DNA from: Pseudomonas sp. ATCC PTA-122608
GTDB lineage: Bacteria > Pseudomonadota > Gammaproteobacteria > Pseudomonadales > Pseudomonadaceae
Direction: 5' to 3'
Length of the DNA: 64,000 nucleotides
NCBI RefSeq assembly: GCF_001952855.1
Contig: NZ_LPNO01000009.1
Span: 81,720 to 145,719, forward strand
Under the pieces are notes generated by a model, which did no database searches, had not been told where the DNA came from, and saw only the letters and a program-made list of their open reading frames with translations. A program made the translations under genes and the position numbers. Positions 8,664 to 16,569 of this stretch are shown here, in pieces. Within the stretch, counting starts at the first letter, position 1. Each line of letters begins with the position of its first letter.

Positions 8664-9145
8664 TATTGGTACCGCATGCCCGGGGCGAATTCGCCGGTGT
8701 AGTTGAATCGAAGCCAGAGGGTTTCCAGCAGGTTGAAGTAGCCGGCCACGATCTGCGCTTCGGTCGCTGTGACAGACCCGCTCTTGACTTTGTAGCGAAG
8801 GATCTTCGACGGGTAGGCCAGGTCAGTGCTGATGTACTCCCTGTACACCAGGTTTATCTCCCTGCGGTCTTTCAAGGCGGCCCGTAGGAAGCCGGAGACA
8901 CTCCCGTCGATGTTGCACAGGGCAAACTTCAGGTCCTGTTTTCCGTCACTACCCCGTTTCGGGAGAGCGATGGAAATGCCACAAGCCAGGAAGGTCGCAG
9001 TGCCGCCCGTCTCCAGGCCAACCAGCAGATCCTCGAAACCGTTGGTTAGAAAGTGGCGGGCTACCCCGTCGGTCACCTCCAGGGTTCCGTGCAGAATCTC
9101 CGGCCCACCACTAGAGTAGAGCCGGTTCAGTACAAAGCTTGTCAT
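8663..9145 (-). CDS. Tail tip assembly protein, DUF1833/L-like
   Basis: A 160-residue protein in the slot occupied by lambda minor tail protein L. The sequence pattern (LEVTDG at the front, a LKFALCNIDG core and a leucine-rich middle) resembles the DUF1833 family of siphophage tail proteins. The four cysteine cluster of lambda L is not seen. It overlaps the genes on both sides by one to four bases. Assignment is based mainly on gene order, with family assignment by pattern only. Confidence 0.7.
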   Translation of the reverse strand: MTSFVLNRLYSSGGPEILHGTLEVTDGVARHFLTNGFEDLLVGLETGGTATFLACGISIALPKRGSDGKQDLKFALCNIDGSVSGFLRAALKDRREINLVYREYISTDLAYPSKILRYKVKSGSVTATEAQIVAGYFNLLETLWLRFNYTGEFAPGMRYQ

Positions 9146-9594
9146 TGTGGCCAGTCCTTATTGACCGCAAGGTCGATGATGTTCATGCCGGTGATGTACT
9201 CCGGCGCGTAGATCGCCCAGCCGCCGGTGAGGATCGGGCGCTCCCACAACTCAAGCGGCGCCCGGAACCTCCAGTAACCGCCGTCCAGGTTTGGTCCTTC
9301 ATACATATCGGTGAAACGGACCTTGTACGGCCTGATTCCCTGCGGGGATTTCAGATCGCACTCGAACCACTCAGACCCGGATACAAGGACATCCTCAAAC
9401 CATGACTCGAACAGTTGCGCCTCAAGATCATCTTCAAAAATGAAATCAGCAGTCAGTTCCGTTGGGACCGACGCATAAGCTCGCCGTTGACGAGATCTAC
9501 CTGTATTCATTTTGGTTCGAATGAACGGGCTCACAGGCTTGAAGCCATAGCCATCAGCGACTGGAAGCGGCAGCTCAGTAGGATATTTCTTCAT
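9142..9594 (-). CDS. Minor tail protein, lambda M position
   Basis: A 150-residue protein immediately after the tape measure gene, where lambda has gpM. It has alternating aromatic beta-strand patterns (WFECDLKSP, YWRFRAPLEL), no signal peptide and no catalytic motif. It overlaps both neighbours by four bases. It most likely forms part of the baseplate that caps the tail tube. Function is inferred from order, since I do not recognise a family with certainty. Confidence 0.7.
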   Translation of the reverse strand: MKKYPTELPLPVADGYGFKPVSPFIRTKMNTGRSRQRRAYASVPTELTADFIFEDDLEAQLFESWFEDVLVSGSEWFECDLKSPQGIRPYKVRFTDMYEGPNLDGGYWRFRAPLELWERPILTGGWAIYAPEYITGMNIIDLAVNKDWPQ

Positions 9595-12500
9595 CGGGCT
9601 GCCCTCCCCATCCCCAGCATGTCTTGAATGGCTTTTGCGCCCTTGCCGTTGTCGCGAATGTTGGCAACGAATTGATCGATCACCCAGCGCCCATCTACCT
9701 GACGAGACTGGCTCTGCCCGGCTTTGCTGGAATCCTCGATCACGTTAACTACGGGTGCCAAAGGCGCAGACACCGGCAACGAATCAGGCTCGAAACCAGA
9801 ACCAGAACCACCCGAACCCTGGTTTACAAAAGCCGGGCGTCCGTTGCTCATTGCCTCAAGAGTTCCAACACCAATACGTGCCGTTGCCTTTGCGTCGAAA
9901 ACGTATTCCTTGCCGTGGACAACACCCGCCACCTGGCTAACACCAAGGTTGCCGGTATAACCGCCTTCCTGAAACCCGCCAACAGCGCCGGCCATGGCGG
10001 TCATGCCGACGGCTGATGCCAATGGACCAGTTACCGATAGTGCTGTCGCCATCGCGGCGGGTGCTGCCAGCGGGCCAACGATAGGTATCGCAGCGGTCGA
10101 TGCGTACGCAGCAAGTCCAGCCTGCAGAGACATCGCCTGAGCATTGGCGCTCATCGTAGAGGCCGCACCAACTTGAGTGGTTTTCCCCACCAGCAGTTGC
10201 ACCGCCTGGTAGACCAACCACTGAGCCGCCATCTGGGCGAGGGCATTGATGATCGACTTTGCGAAGTTGGTGGCCATATCTACCAGAGCATCGCCCGCGC
10301 TTTCAGCTCCAGTTGCAACGTCGGAGAAGAAAGTGGCGAGCCCTCCAGTAGCACTTTCCAACGCTGTGTTGGTGAAGTCTGCGGCCTGGGCTGAATAGTC
10401 ACGAGCGGCATCGGCATAGTTCGCCCACGCCTCGTTGACGCCATTCATCCAGTTGGTTTGCTGCTCATCGGTAGCAGCGTAAAAGTTTTGCTGCGACAGT
10501 AGCCGCTTGTTCAGCTCGTCCTGCAAAACCTTGGTTTCGTTGGCGTAGAGCTCGGGCGTGATCTGTCCAGTGTTACGCTGCTCGTTGAGGGCGGCTACGT
10601 CAGTGGCGTACTTCTGGCGCAGAGCCATGTCAGCCCGCATGCGATCCCGGGCTTTATCCCCCATCCCGACGCCAGCCAGCTCTTGGTCAAATCCATCTTT
10701 TGTGGTTTGAGTCGTCAGCGCCTGGGCGTTCTTGAACGCCGTCAGCTTCAGGTCGTCTTCGTTGGCCTTCTTCAGCTTGTTCAGAGCGTCAAGTTCGGCG
10801 GCCATGCCCTGGAGCTTTTTCTTCTGCGCGTCACTCAACTTGCCGAGTTTGCCCTCCTGGAGTTCAAAGGAAAGCTTCATCACCTCAGTGGCATCATTCT
10901 GCTTGTTGCCGGTGGTGTTGATCAGGTCGATCTGGCGCTTGTAGCCCTCCTCGGCGGTGGCGAAGTCCTTGACCTGCTTCTTCGCTGCCGACTCGGTAAC
11001 GCTGTTGTTCTTCTGCTTGGCCTTCGTTGCCGCATCGTCAGCGGCTTTCTGGGCATCCTTCGCCGCAGCAGCTGAGCGAATGGCGACAACCATGCCATCC
11101 GTTAGAAGTGTGTTTTCTCTAATGAAACGGTTTGCAGCTTCGAGACTGGTTTTGTCCTGAGCAGTCGCAAGCTGCTTCAACAGCTGATCAAGATACTTCT
11201 GACCTGCCTGAGCGGCGCCGGCCTTTGCTGCAGCGTTCTCTGTCTCTGCGCGAGTATTGTCGTCTACTGCGCCCGTGAGCTTCGCAAGTACTGCCCGTTG
11301 CTCTTGCAAGGCCGCACTAAGATCGGTGACCTTCTCCTGATTCTTTTCTATGGCAACAGCCATAGCTTCAGTAACACCCGGGATGAGACGGAGCTGATCA
11401 GCAACCGACTTCCAGTCGACTTCAACCCCTTCCGCCTGGTCCTTGGACGCTTGGCGCACCAACTCCAAAGCCTTCTGCGCGTCAGCCGGCAACGACGTCA
11501 ATCCGGCCATAAGGCCTTCTGCGCCGCCAGCCCCCATCCCTCGAAGGTCATTCTCAAACTTGTCGGCGATAGCCCCTGACATCTGCCCGAGCTTTGTCTG
11601 CATGTCACCGATATTTGCTTCAAGCTCGCGCAGCGTCACGGACTGCGTTGCCCTGTTCAGCTTTTCGAAGCGTTCTACGATTTTGTCGATAGGATCGGCT
11701 AAATCACCAAGCTTCTTTTCCAGAGTCCCTGTGTTATCGCGAAGGACAAGGAACGCCGCTGCGGCACCAAGCACCAGCGCTGCAACACCGAGAGGGCCCC
11801 CGAGAATGCCGAGCATCCCTGCCGATGCCCTGGTTAACCCAGCCTGAGCCGCTGTAACTGCGGCAGTTGCTCTTGCTTCAACCATACGAGCTTGGGCAAG
11901 TTGCAGCGACATTTCAGTTTGTACTGCCGTGCCTCTCGCGGCTATCGCTTCACGTTGAGCCAGGACTACCGACGTTTGAGCCTTTCGAAGCTCAGCTTGT
12001 GATGCGAGAAGTACGGCTTCCGCCTGAGCTTTTCGCGCCGCTACATCCCGATAAGCAGAGTAAGTCGCTACAGCGGCAGAGTTTGCTGCAGAGGCGGCGT
12101 ACTTGGTTAACGAAGCGATAGCCGCGACGATCGCGATATCAGCAAGAATCTCAAAGTTGTCACCAACCGCCGCGATACCTTTCCCAAGAAGCCCTGTAAA
12201 GTCAGTCGCCTCATTGAGGTGCCCGATGTAGACGGTGAAGGCATTTGAGAGATTCTGCATAGCGTCGCGGACAGCAATACCCATGCCGTCAGCAAGCTCA
12301 CCATTCGCCTGAGCTGACTTCTGCAGGCCCTCGGTCAACAAGTCCAGGCTGAGCTTGCCTTGGGCGCCAAGGATACTAATCTCTTCAGCGCTGCGCCCAG
12401 TGGAAGCGCCAAGGGTTTCAACAATACTCGGCATTGCGCCGAGTATCGCCTGCCACCCATCAGCCTCAACCTTGCCTGTCTGAAGCGCCTTGGAATAAGC

Positions 12501-13013
12501 ATCGATGGCTGAACTGGCTTTATCTGCCGAGGCCGAGTTCGTCACCAGCAGAAAGCTGAAGCTATCCATCACGTCCAGCGCCTGGCTGGTGTTGTAGCCC
12601 ATGGACTTCAAGCTGCTGGAAGTACGGATGTAGAGCTCTTGCGCCTCTGCCAGAGGTCGGTAGGTGCGCTTCGCTGTTTCCAGCAGCCGATCCTGCACCA
12701 GGTTGTATTCGCCAACACTTCCGGTGGCCATGCCGATGCGGTCTGACATCTGGCTGTACGCATCGGCAGTTTCGATGATTTTACCGAGCGAGGCAGCTCC
12801 AACCGCTGCCGCCAAAGCGCTTTTGATCAAACCAGAAGCACTCTGCGCGCTATTGCCAGCACGATCAAAGGCGTTATCTACACGCCTCAGATTTCTGTCT
12901 ATCCGATTTGACGCATCCCCGACACTGGAGTCTGCCCGAGCGAGTTCCTGACGCAACTGCGCCGTAGTGGCCTCAATGCGGATCAGCATCCCCTGTACGT
13001 CGGTGTCAGCCAT
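9591..13013 (-). CDS. Tape measure protein
   Basis: A 1140-residue protein, the longest in the prophage, with the composition of a lambda H-type tape measure: alanine-, glutamine- and lysine-rich helix, long coiled coils, and hydrophobic stretches (about residues 405-425 and 970-1030) that could enter the host membrane. The N-terminal 240 residues resemble the conserved tape-measure N domain (DAYSQMSDRIG, TGKVEADGWQAI). It sets tail length and would predict a tail of roughly lambda size or more. GGAG lies upstream of the ATG at 13013, just behind a terminator hairpin. Confidence 0.93.
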   Translation of the reverse strand: MADTDVQGMLIRIEATTAQLRQELARADSSVGDASNRIDRNLRRVDNAFDRAGNSAQSASGLIKSALAAAVGAASLGKIIETADAYSQMSDRIGMATGSVGEYNLVQDRLLETAKRTYRPLAEAQELYIRTSSSLKSMGYNTSQALDVMDSFSFLLVTNSASADKASSAIDAYSKALQTGKVEADGWQAILGAMPSIVETLGASTGRSAEEISILGAQGKLSLDLLTEGLQKSAQANGELADGMGIAVRDAMQNLSNAFTVYIGHLNEATDFTGLLGKGIAAVGDNFEILADIAIVAAIASLTKYAASAANSAAVATYSAYRDVAARKAQAEAVLLASQAELRKAQTSVVLAQREAIAARGTAVQTEMSLQLAQARMVEARATAAVTAAQAGLTRASAGMLGILGGPLGVAALVLGAAAAFLVLRDNTGTLEKKLGDLADPIDKIVERFEKLNRATQSVTLRELEANIGDMQTKLGQMSGAIADKFENDLRGMGAGGAEGLMAGLTSLPADAQKALELVRQASKDQAEGVEVDWKSVADQLRLIPGVTEAMAVAIEKNQEKVTDLSAALQEQRAVLAKLTGAVDDNTRAETENAAAKAGAAQAGQKYLDQLLKQLATAQDKTSLEAANRFIRENTLLTDGMVVAIRSAAAAKDAQKAADDAATKAKQKNNSVTESAAKKQVKDFATAEEGYKRQIDLINTTGNKQNDATEVMKLSFELQEGKLGKLSDAQKKKLQGMAAELDALNKLKKANEDDLKLTAFKNAQALTTQTTKDGFDQELAGVGMGDKARDRMRADMALRQKYATDVAALNEQRNTGQITPELYANETKVLQDELNKRLLSQQNFYAATDEQQTNWMNGVNEAWANYADAARDYSAQAADFTNTALESATGGLATFFSDVATGAESAGDALVDMATNFAKSIINALAQMAAQWLVYQAVQLLVGKTTQVGAASTMSANAQAMSLQAGLAAYASTAAIPIVGPLAAPAAMATALSVTGPLASAVGMTAMAGAVGGFQEGGYTGNLGVSQVAGVVHGKEYVFDAKATARIGVGTLEAMSNGRPAFVNQGSGGSGSGFEPDSLPVSAPLAPVVNVIEDSSKAGQSQSRQVDGRWVIDQFVANIRDNGKGAKAIQDMLGMGRAAR

Positions 13014-13027
13014 GCTTTTCTCCAGAC

Positions 13028-13051
13028 ATAAAAAAACCCGCCGTAGCGGGT
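13028..13051 (-). terminator. Terminator before tape measure gene
   Basis: On the minus strand a perfect stem ACCCGC/GCGGGT with loop TACG is followed by seven T residues. It lies 15 bases before the tape-measure start and just after a lipoprotein gene. Confidence 0.82.
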
Positions 13052-13067
13052 GGTAAATTTAAAAAAT

Positions 13068-13403
13068 TTAACGGCAGTGCTTGGACCAAGCTTGCTCAAA
13101 GTCACTTGAGGTCATCCGATCGTCCCCCGCAAAAACCACCATCTCCTTGGTCGCCGCAATGAATCTCCTGAAGCCGACATATCCACCGAATGAATTTTTC
13201 GAGTTAACCTCGCCGCAAAATCCCCGCTGATTACGAAACTCAGCGCTGTCTGGATCCTTCAAGACTCCGGACACAAACTCCCTGGCTACGCGCTGATATC
13301 GTATCTCGGTCAATTCAGCCTTTTGTCTTGCCTTATCCGCCTCCGACTGTCCGCACCCCGCCAACAGCAAAAAAATAGGAAGCACCAATATCAGCTTTTG
13401 CAT
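13068..13403 (-). CDS. Lipoprotein inserted in tail operon (moron candidate)
   Basis: A 111-residue lipoprotein: hydrophobic signal (residues 4-15) ending in LLAGC, so Cys17 would be lipidated. The mature part contains LKDPDSAEFRN and a CGEVNSKNSFGGYVGF block that I know from small periplasmic/outer-membrane lipoproteins of Gammaproteobacteria. It interrupts the usual tail chaperone-tape measure junction and is followed at once by a terminator, a layout typical of a cargo gene. It is somewhat AT-richer than neighbours. A role in superinfection exclusion is possible but only inferred. Confidence 0.8.
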   Translation of the reverse strand: MQKLILVLPIFLLLAGCGQSEADKARQKAELTEIRYQRVAREFVSGVLKDPDSAEFRNQRGFCGEVNSKNSFGGYVGFRRFIAATKEMVVFAGDDRMTSSDFEQAWSKHCR

Positions 13404-13445
13404 TCGTCAATCCCTCGCCTTTAATTGGTGAAGACTATCAAAATG

Positions 13446-13718
13446 CTATGCCGCGTGCCTGCCTGTGAGCGCCTGCCGAAGCTTGTCAGCAACGGCTGAA
13501 GGCGATGGCTTATCAGGCTTGGGCTTGGTCTTCCCTCCACCGAACGGGTTGGTCATCTGGGCCCACTCGATCTTGGCGTCCATGGCCAGGAACAGTTCGG
13601 GCATCGGTGTGGTCCAGGCCAATTCGGGCGCCCAGCCCAGCCAGCCGGTGGCCACCGCGTAGAGCCGGTCGACGTAGCTGCCGTTCTCGACAGCACTTAC
13701 GCCGCCGCCGGCTTTTCC
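13446..13718 (-). CDS. Tail chaperone T-type extension read by -1 frameshift
   Basis: This 90-codon frame is in the -1 phase relative to the G-type chaperone gene and is open from the slippery heptamer at 13724-13718 to its stop. It has no convincing start of its own: the only early candidate is a GTG at 13655 without a ribosome site. Read as a fusion, the product is 193 residues: 103 from the first frame and 90 from this one, including GWLGWAPELAW, PMPELFLAMDAK and a lysine/proline-rich tail. This matches lambda gpG-T, which brings the tape measure to the tail tube subunits. Confidence 0.85.
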   Translation of the reverse strand, partial: GKAGGGVSAVENGSYVDRLYAVATGWLGWAPELAWTTPMPELFLAMDAKIEWAQMTNPFGGGKTKPKPDKPSPSAVADKLRQALTGRHAA

Positions 13719-14026
13719 TTTCCCGCGTCGGGGCCCTTGGGGTTGTACAGCGCTGCCAGGTAGGCATTGAGCTGAATACTGACGTCAATGACGCCAGCCT
13801 GCCAAACCTGCTCAGCAACGGCCTCGGCTGCTTTGCCGGTCAGCCCGGCACCGCCGGCGATGATCACCGCACAACCGTCGATGCTCAGGGCATTGAGCGC
13901 CTGAGATGCGCCGCGCAGCCCGCCGAAGTGGGCCTCAATGGTGCGCACCGCGCCAAGCGTAGGCTTGAGGGTGTAAGTCTCACCGTCGAGGGTGATGTCG
14001 ACGGTACCGAAAAGGGTCTTGCTCAT
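13697..14026 (-). CDS. Tail assembly chaperone, G-type (GTA gp10-like)
   Basis: A 109-residue acidic-basic mixed protein with a front half like phage and gene-transfer-agent tail chaperones (TVDITLDGETYTL, LGAVRTIEAHFGG). It lies between the tail tube and tape measure genes as lambda G does. Near its end the codons GCG GGA AAG contain the GGGAAAG slippery heptamer in the right phase. Most ribosomes would finish here, giving the short chaperone, and a minority would shift to make the longer G-T fusion. Confidence 0.88.
   Translation of the reverse strand: MSKTLFGTVDITLDGETYTLKPTLGAVRTIEAHFGGLRGASQALNALSIDGCAVIIAGGAGLTGKAAEAVAEQVWQAGVIDVSIQLNAYLAALYNPKGPDAGKEKPAAA
13718..13724 (-). other. Programmed -1 frameshift site GGGAAAG
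   Basis: On the minus strand the heptamer is positioned as G GGA AAG in the zero frame, the same heptamer and phase used in lambda G-T. Downstream, the zero frame stops after seven further codons while the -1 frame stays open for 90 codons. Confidence 0.85.
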
Positions 14027-14046
14027 GCGTCAAATCCTTGGGGTTC

Positions 14047-14060
14047 GGGGCCGAAGCCCC
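14047..14060 (-). other. UUCG-type hairpin between tail tube and chaperone genes
   Basis: On the minus strand GGGGCTTCGGCCCC forms a five-base-pair stem closed by a C(UUCG)G tetraloop. No T tract follows, so it is more likely an mRNA-stabilising or processing structure than a terminator. Confidence 0.5.
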
Positions 14061-14065
14061 TCGGG

Positions 14066-14563
14066 TTAAGCCGCGGCAGCCGGGAGAATTTCCAGGATGT
14101 CGGAGTTGATGCCGATCGTGACGTTGCGGCGCACCACGTTGTCAGCGGCGCCGGCGGCGACGGTGTTGTTCATCACCTTGCCGCGCAGATAGAAGGTGGT
14201 CGGCAGCAGCGCCGGGGTGGCATCAGGATCGCCGTCGTTGAGGGTGATCTTGATGTTGTAGTCGCCCTTGCTGCGATCCTTGTGAGCGATCTTCAGCTTG
14301 GCCTGGCCCAGGTCACCGTTATCCAGGCCGACGGCCAGGGTCAAGTCACCGGCATCGGCGGTGCCCTTGTACTTGCGTACACGGCCATCGCGCAGCGAGG
14401 TGAAGGTCACAGAGCTGAACGTGTCGCCGAACTCGCCCAGGTCTTCCACCTCGCCGATATCGACATAGGTGTCAGCCTTGTAGAGCGCTTCGGTGTCCGC
14501 GCCGTTCTTGCTGCCGATACCGATCCGGCAGCCGGCGGCTGTATTGAGGTTGTCTTCGGCCAT
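14066..14563 (-). CDS. Major tail tube protein
   Basis: A 165-residue protein in the place of lambda V, between the tail terminator-type gene and the tail chaperones. It is glycine/aspartate-rich and beta-stranded (LTLAVGLDNGD, YNIKITLNDGD) as tail tube proteins are. The start at 14563 follows GGAGGA at seven bases, and upstream in-frame codons would overlap the neighbour by 40 residues. Many copies would stack to form the non-contractile tail tube. Confidence 0.85.
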   Translation of the reverse strand: MAEDNLNTAAGCRIGIGSKNGADTEALYKADTYVDIGEVEDLGEFGDTFSSVTFTSLRDGRVRKYKGTADAGDLTLAVGLDNGDLGQAKLKIAHKDRSKGDYNIKITLNDGDPDATPALLPTTFYLRGKVMNNTVAAGAADNVVRRNVTIGINSDILEILPAAAA

Positions 14564-14618
14564 GGGGGTTCCTCCAAGGGCACATTGGATAAAGCCGCGG
14601 TGCGGCCGGGTGTTGGGT

Positions 14619-15005
14619 TTAGTGGGTGGTGATGATGCGGATCGTGATCGATCCCTGGTACGTGACGCCGTCAGGCTCACGCTGTGCGTCGGCTTGCTCG
14701 ACCCTGACCGATACGGCCCGGCCGACAGTCAACGGCAAGCGGCGCTCATCCAGAGCCGCCACAATCTCGCCATTGATGCGCTTCACCTCTGCCTGCCCGT
14801 GAGAGTCAGACCAGACCGACAGATAGATCAGGCGGCGCTCGCGCTTCCTGCCAGCAATCGGCGTCATGTTCGTGGAAATCTCCCGATCAAAGGAGACGTA
14901 AGGCATTTCGGTATCCATCGGTGCGCCGTCGAAGACGGGACACGAAACTTCAGCCTCCAGCCTGGCGAACAATGCTTCCTGCAATGCTACGGACGGGTCA
15001 GCCAT
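14619..15005 (-). CDS. Tail terminator / completion protein, DUF3168-like
   Basis: A 128-residue protein preceding the tail tube gene. The pattern of an N-terminal helix (ALQEALFARLEA), PVFDGAP, then PYVSFD and a serine/tryptophan strand (LSVWSD) is that of DUF3168 and lambda U-type tail terminators, which cap the tail tube at the head end. The start at 15005 follows GAGGGG, and its first codons overlap the upstream HK97 gp10-like gene by eight bases. Confidence 0.78.
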   Translation of the reverse strand: MADPSVALQEALFARLEAEVSCPVFDGAPMDTEMPYVSFDREISTNMTPIAGRKRERRLIYLSVWSDSHGQAEVKRINGEIVAALDERRLPLTVGRAVSVRVEQADAQREPDGVTYQGSITIRIITTH

Positions 15006-15501
15006 CAGAAGCCCCTCTGCTTGCCTTGGCCAGCGCGCGGGCGATCGCTGCACTCAGGTTTGACTGTACATGCTCTCGATTCAAATCCAGAGCCGGACGC
15101 AGCCATGGGTGCGCAGGTCGAGCCGGGATATCAGGGAACTTACCGTAGAAGTTGGTCCCGTCGCTCTTGTTGGTCTTTCGACGATTACGGCCCCCCGAAC
15201 GCTTGTTGCCCTTGTAGCCTTTGGTGCCAAACTCGTAAAACCGAAGATAGAAAAACTCCCGGTTGTCCTTTTTGCCGCGAATACCAATTTGTGCATCAAG
15301 TCCACTTTGGGACACAAACACCTTGAGCGCACCCATTGCCGCGCCAGTATCCTTGGGCACTAATTCGCGCATTGATTCAAGTATCTGGTTCGCCGACTCC
15401 AGCATTGCCGGCGCCAGCTCGTTTTCCGTCGTGGCATGAATGGCACGCAGCAACCGGCGCAACTTGAAGTCGCCGGACATGCGTGATCGGCGGGCGGCCA
15501 T
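14998..15501 (-). CDS. HK97 gp10-like head-tail protein
   Basis: A 167-residue very basic protein with the HK97-gp10 features: N-terminal helix, LVPKDTGAAMGAL, FYEFGTKG and a C-terminal ARPAHPWLRPAL, the most characteristic segment of the family. Such proteins act in the neck or in tail completion between connector and tail terminator. AAGGAG precedes the ATG at 15501 by about seven bases. Confidence 0.88.
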   Translation of the reverse strand: MAARRSRMSGDFKLRRLLRAIHATTENELAPAMLESANQILESMRELVPKDTGAAMGALKVFVSQSGLDAQIGIRGKKDNREFFYLRFYEFGTKGYKGNKRSGGRNRRKTNKSDGTNFYGKFPDIPARPAHPWLRPALDLNREHVQSNLSAAIARALAKASRGASDG

Positions 15502-15504
15502 GGC

Positions 15505-15675
15505 CTACTCCTTGGCCTTGGCGGACTTTTCAGCGGCAGGTGCAGTCTCTACCGCAGGCTCTACCAGACCGCGCGCCACCAGGTCGGCACCAAGCTTGGC
15601 GTCGACGGTAAATTCATCGCCCTTCTCCCGGTCGCCGGTGGCGCCGGACAGGTTGCCCAAGGCAATAACTTTCAT
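15505..15675 (-). CDS. Small phage protein, 56 residues, connector module
   Basis: A short gene between the head-tail joining and gp10-like genes, starting at 15675 after AGAGGTG. The product begins MKVIALGN, contains KGDEFTVDAKLGADLVARGL and ends in a lysine/alanine-rich tail. The pattern MKV-x4-G followed by an acidic strand and a helix with (I/L)V-x-(R/K)GL is shared with the other small gene at 16317-16517, so the two look like paralogues. No function is known to me. Its ribosome site, tight fit between neighbours and conservation of pattern argue that it is real. Confidence 0.75.
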   Translation of the reverse strand: MKVIALGNLSGATGDREKGDEFTVDAKLGADLVARGLVEPAVETAPAAEKSAKAKE

Positions 15676-15684
15676 GATTCACCT

Positions 15685-16017
15685 CTATGGATTGGGTACG
15701 TTCGAACACAGCAGCCGAAGCATGGTGTTCTCGTTGTCGATCAACGCCGCCTCGATTAGATAGGTGGTGCTGACCCCTTTCGAGATATACACCAGGCGGT
15801 TGCCGGCTACCGCGTCTACCCGGGGTCGGATGCGGATCTCGGCAGTTACGACTCGGGTGAGCTTTTCAGCGACTGGGGCGACTCGACCGGTGGGCATCGT
15901 GATCTCTGCCCACAGCTTGCCGACCTCGGGCCAGGTGACGATGAAGCCCCCGGAACCGTTTGGCGCTCGGTCTGGCTTCTGCATAGTGCAGCGGTGACGC
16001 AGGGGGCCTGCTCTCAT
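15685..16017 (-). CDS. Head-tail joining protein (HK97 gp9/SPP1 gp16 type)
   Basis: A 110-residue protein with the short basic N terminus (MRAGPLRHR) and a beta-barrel-like WPEVGKLWAEI stretch that mark the phage head-tail adaptor family. It would sit under the portal ring as the stopper. Its ATG overlaps the stop of the upstream connector gene (TGATG). Confidence 0.8.
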   Translation of the reverse strand: MRAGPLRHRCTMQKPDRAPNGSGGFIVTWPEVGKLWAEITMPTGRVAPVAEKLTRVVTAEIRIRPRVDAVAGNRLVYISKGVSTTYLIEAALIDNENTMLRLLCSNVPNP

Positions 16018-16316
16018 CAGAATCGCTTCCTGTACCAGAGGAGACGGTCAACGGCCAAAGGAACTGCCGATGAAATAGTGCCGATCACGACGGCCTCGCG
16101 GTTGGCGTACCAGTGGCCAACGAGCAGTAGCACCGCCTGCTCGACATCAGGCGTGAACCCCATCTGCTCTGGTTCGGACGGTTCGTCTTCCACCAGCTCC
16201 CGGTCACAGTGCATGGCAACGTGGAACTTGGCCGCCTCGAAGTAACCGGTGATGAGCGTGTCTTCCTCGTCGCCGTCCACCTTCAGGTGGAGCTTCACGC
16301 GCGCCAGGTCGATCAT
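16017..16316 (-). CDS. Head-tail connector, HK97 gp6-like
   Basis: A 99-residue mostly helical protein starting MIDLARVKLHLKVD, the signature start of gp6-type adaptor proteins (Phage_connect family), followed by DTLITGYFEAAK and ending in a basic WYRKRF helix. It forms the ring that binds the portal. It abuts the preceding small gene with no gap. Confidence 0.87.
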   Translation of the reverse strand: MIDLARVKLHLKVDGDEEDTLITGYFEAAKFHVAMHCDRELVEDEPSEPEQMGFTPDVEQAVLLLVGHWYANREAVVIGTISSAVPLAVDRLLWYRKRF

Positions 16317-16517
16317 TTACTTGGTCTCGTTGGGCTTGGACTGCTTGCTGGCTTTCGGGGCAGTACCGTCATCGAGCGCGGCAAGCCCTTTACCGATCAA
16401 GCGATGGGCGTACTCTTCGTCGTCCAGGTCGATTACCTCGCCGGCAGAAACTCGGCCGTTGTTCACTTTGACCTTGTCAGGATCGCCTTCAAAGCCCCAC
16501 AGAACTTTGACTTTCAT
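16317..16517 (-). CDS. Small phage protein, 66 residues, after capsid gene
   Basis: A 66-residue protein starting at 16517 with GGAG seven bases upstream. It begins MKVKVLWGF, has VSAGEVIDLDDEEYAHRLIGKGL and a basic serine/lysine-rich tail. It shares its pattern with the 56-residue protein encoded at 15505-15675. Longer in-frame extensions would enter the terminator hairpin. Function is unknown; the location suggests a head or neck role. Confidence 0.75.
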   Translation of the reverse strand: MKVKVLWGFEGDPDKVKVNNGRVSAGEVIDLDDEEYAHRLIGKGLAALDDGTAPKASKQSKPNETK

Positions 16518-16529
16518 AACTTTCTCCAC

Positions 16530-16551
16530 AAAAAAGGGGCCGTCAGGCCCC
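16530..16551 (-). terminator. Terminator after major capsid gene
   Basis: On the minus strand a perfect GGGGCC/GGCCCC stem with loop TGAC is followed by six T residues. It lies just after the capsid stop and before the next gene's ribosome site. Partial termination here would give more capsid than connector protein. Confidence 0.82.
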
Positions 16552-16569
16552 GGGGTCAATTCGACACAA

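Noticed and set aside
13446..13655. Independent 69-codon gene starting at GTG 13655
   Set aside because: No ribosome site; the frame is continuous in -1 phase from a GGGAAAG heptamer, so frameshifting explains it better.
13505..14632. 375-codon plus-strand frame across the tail genes
   Set aside because: Opposite the chaperone and tail tube genes, with shadow-like composition and no start signal.
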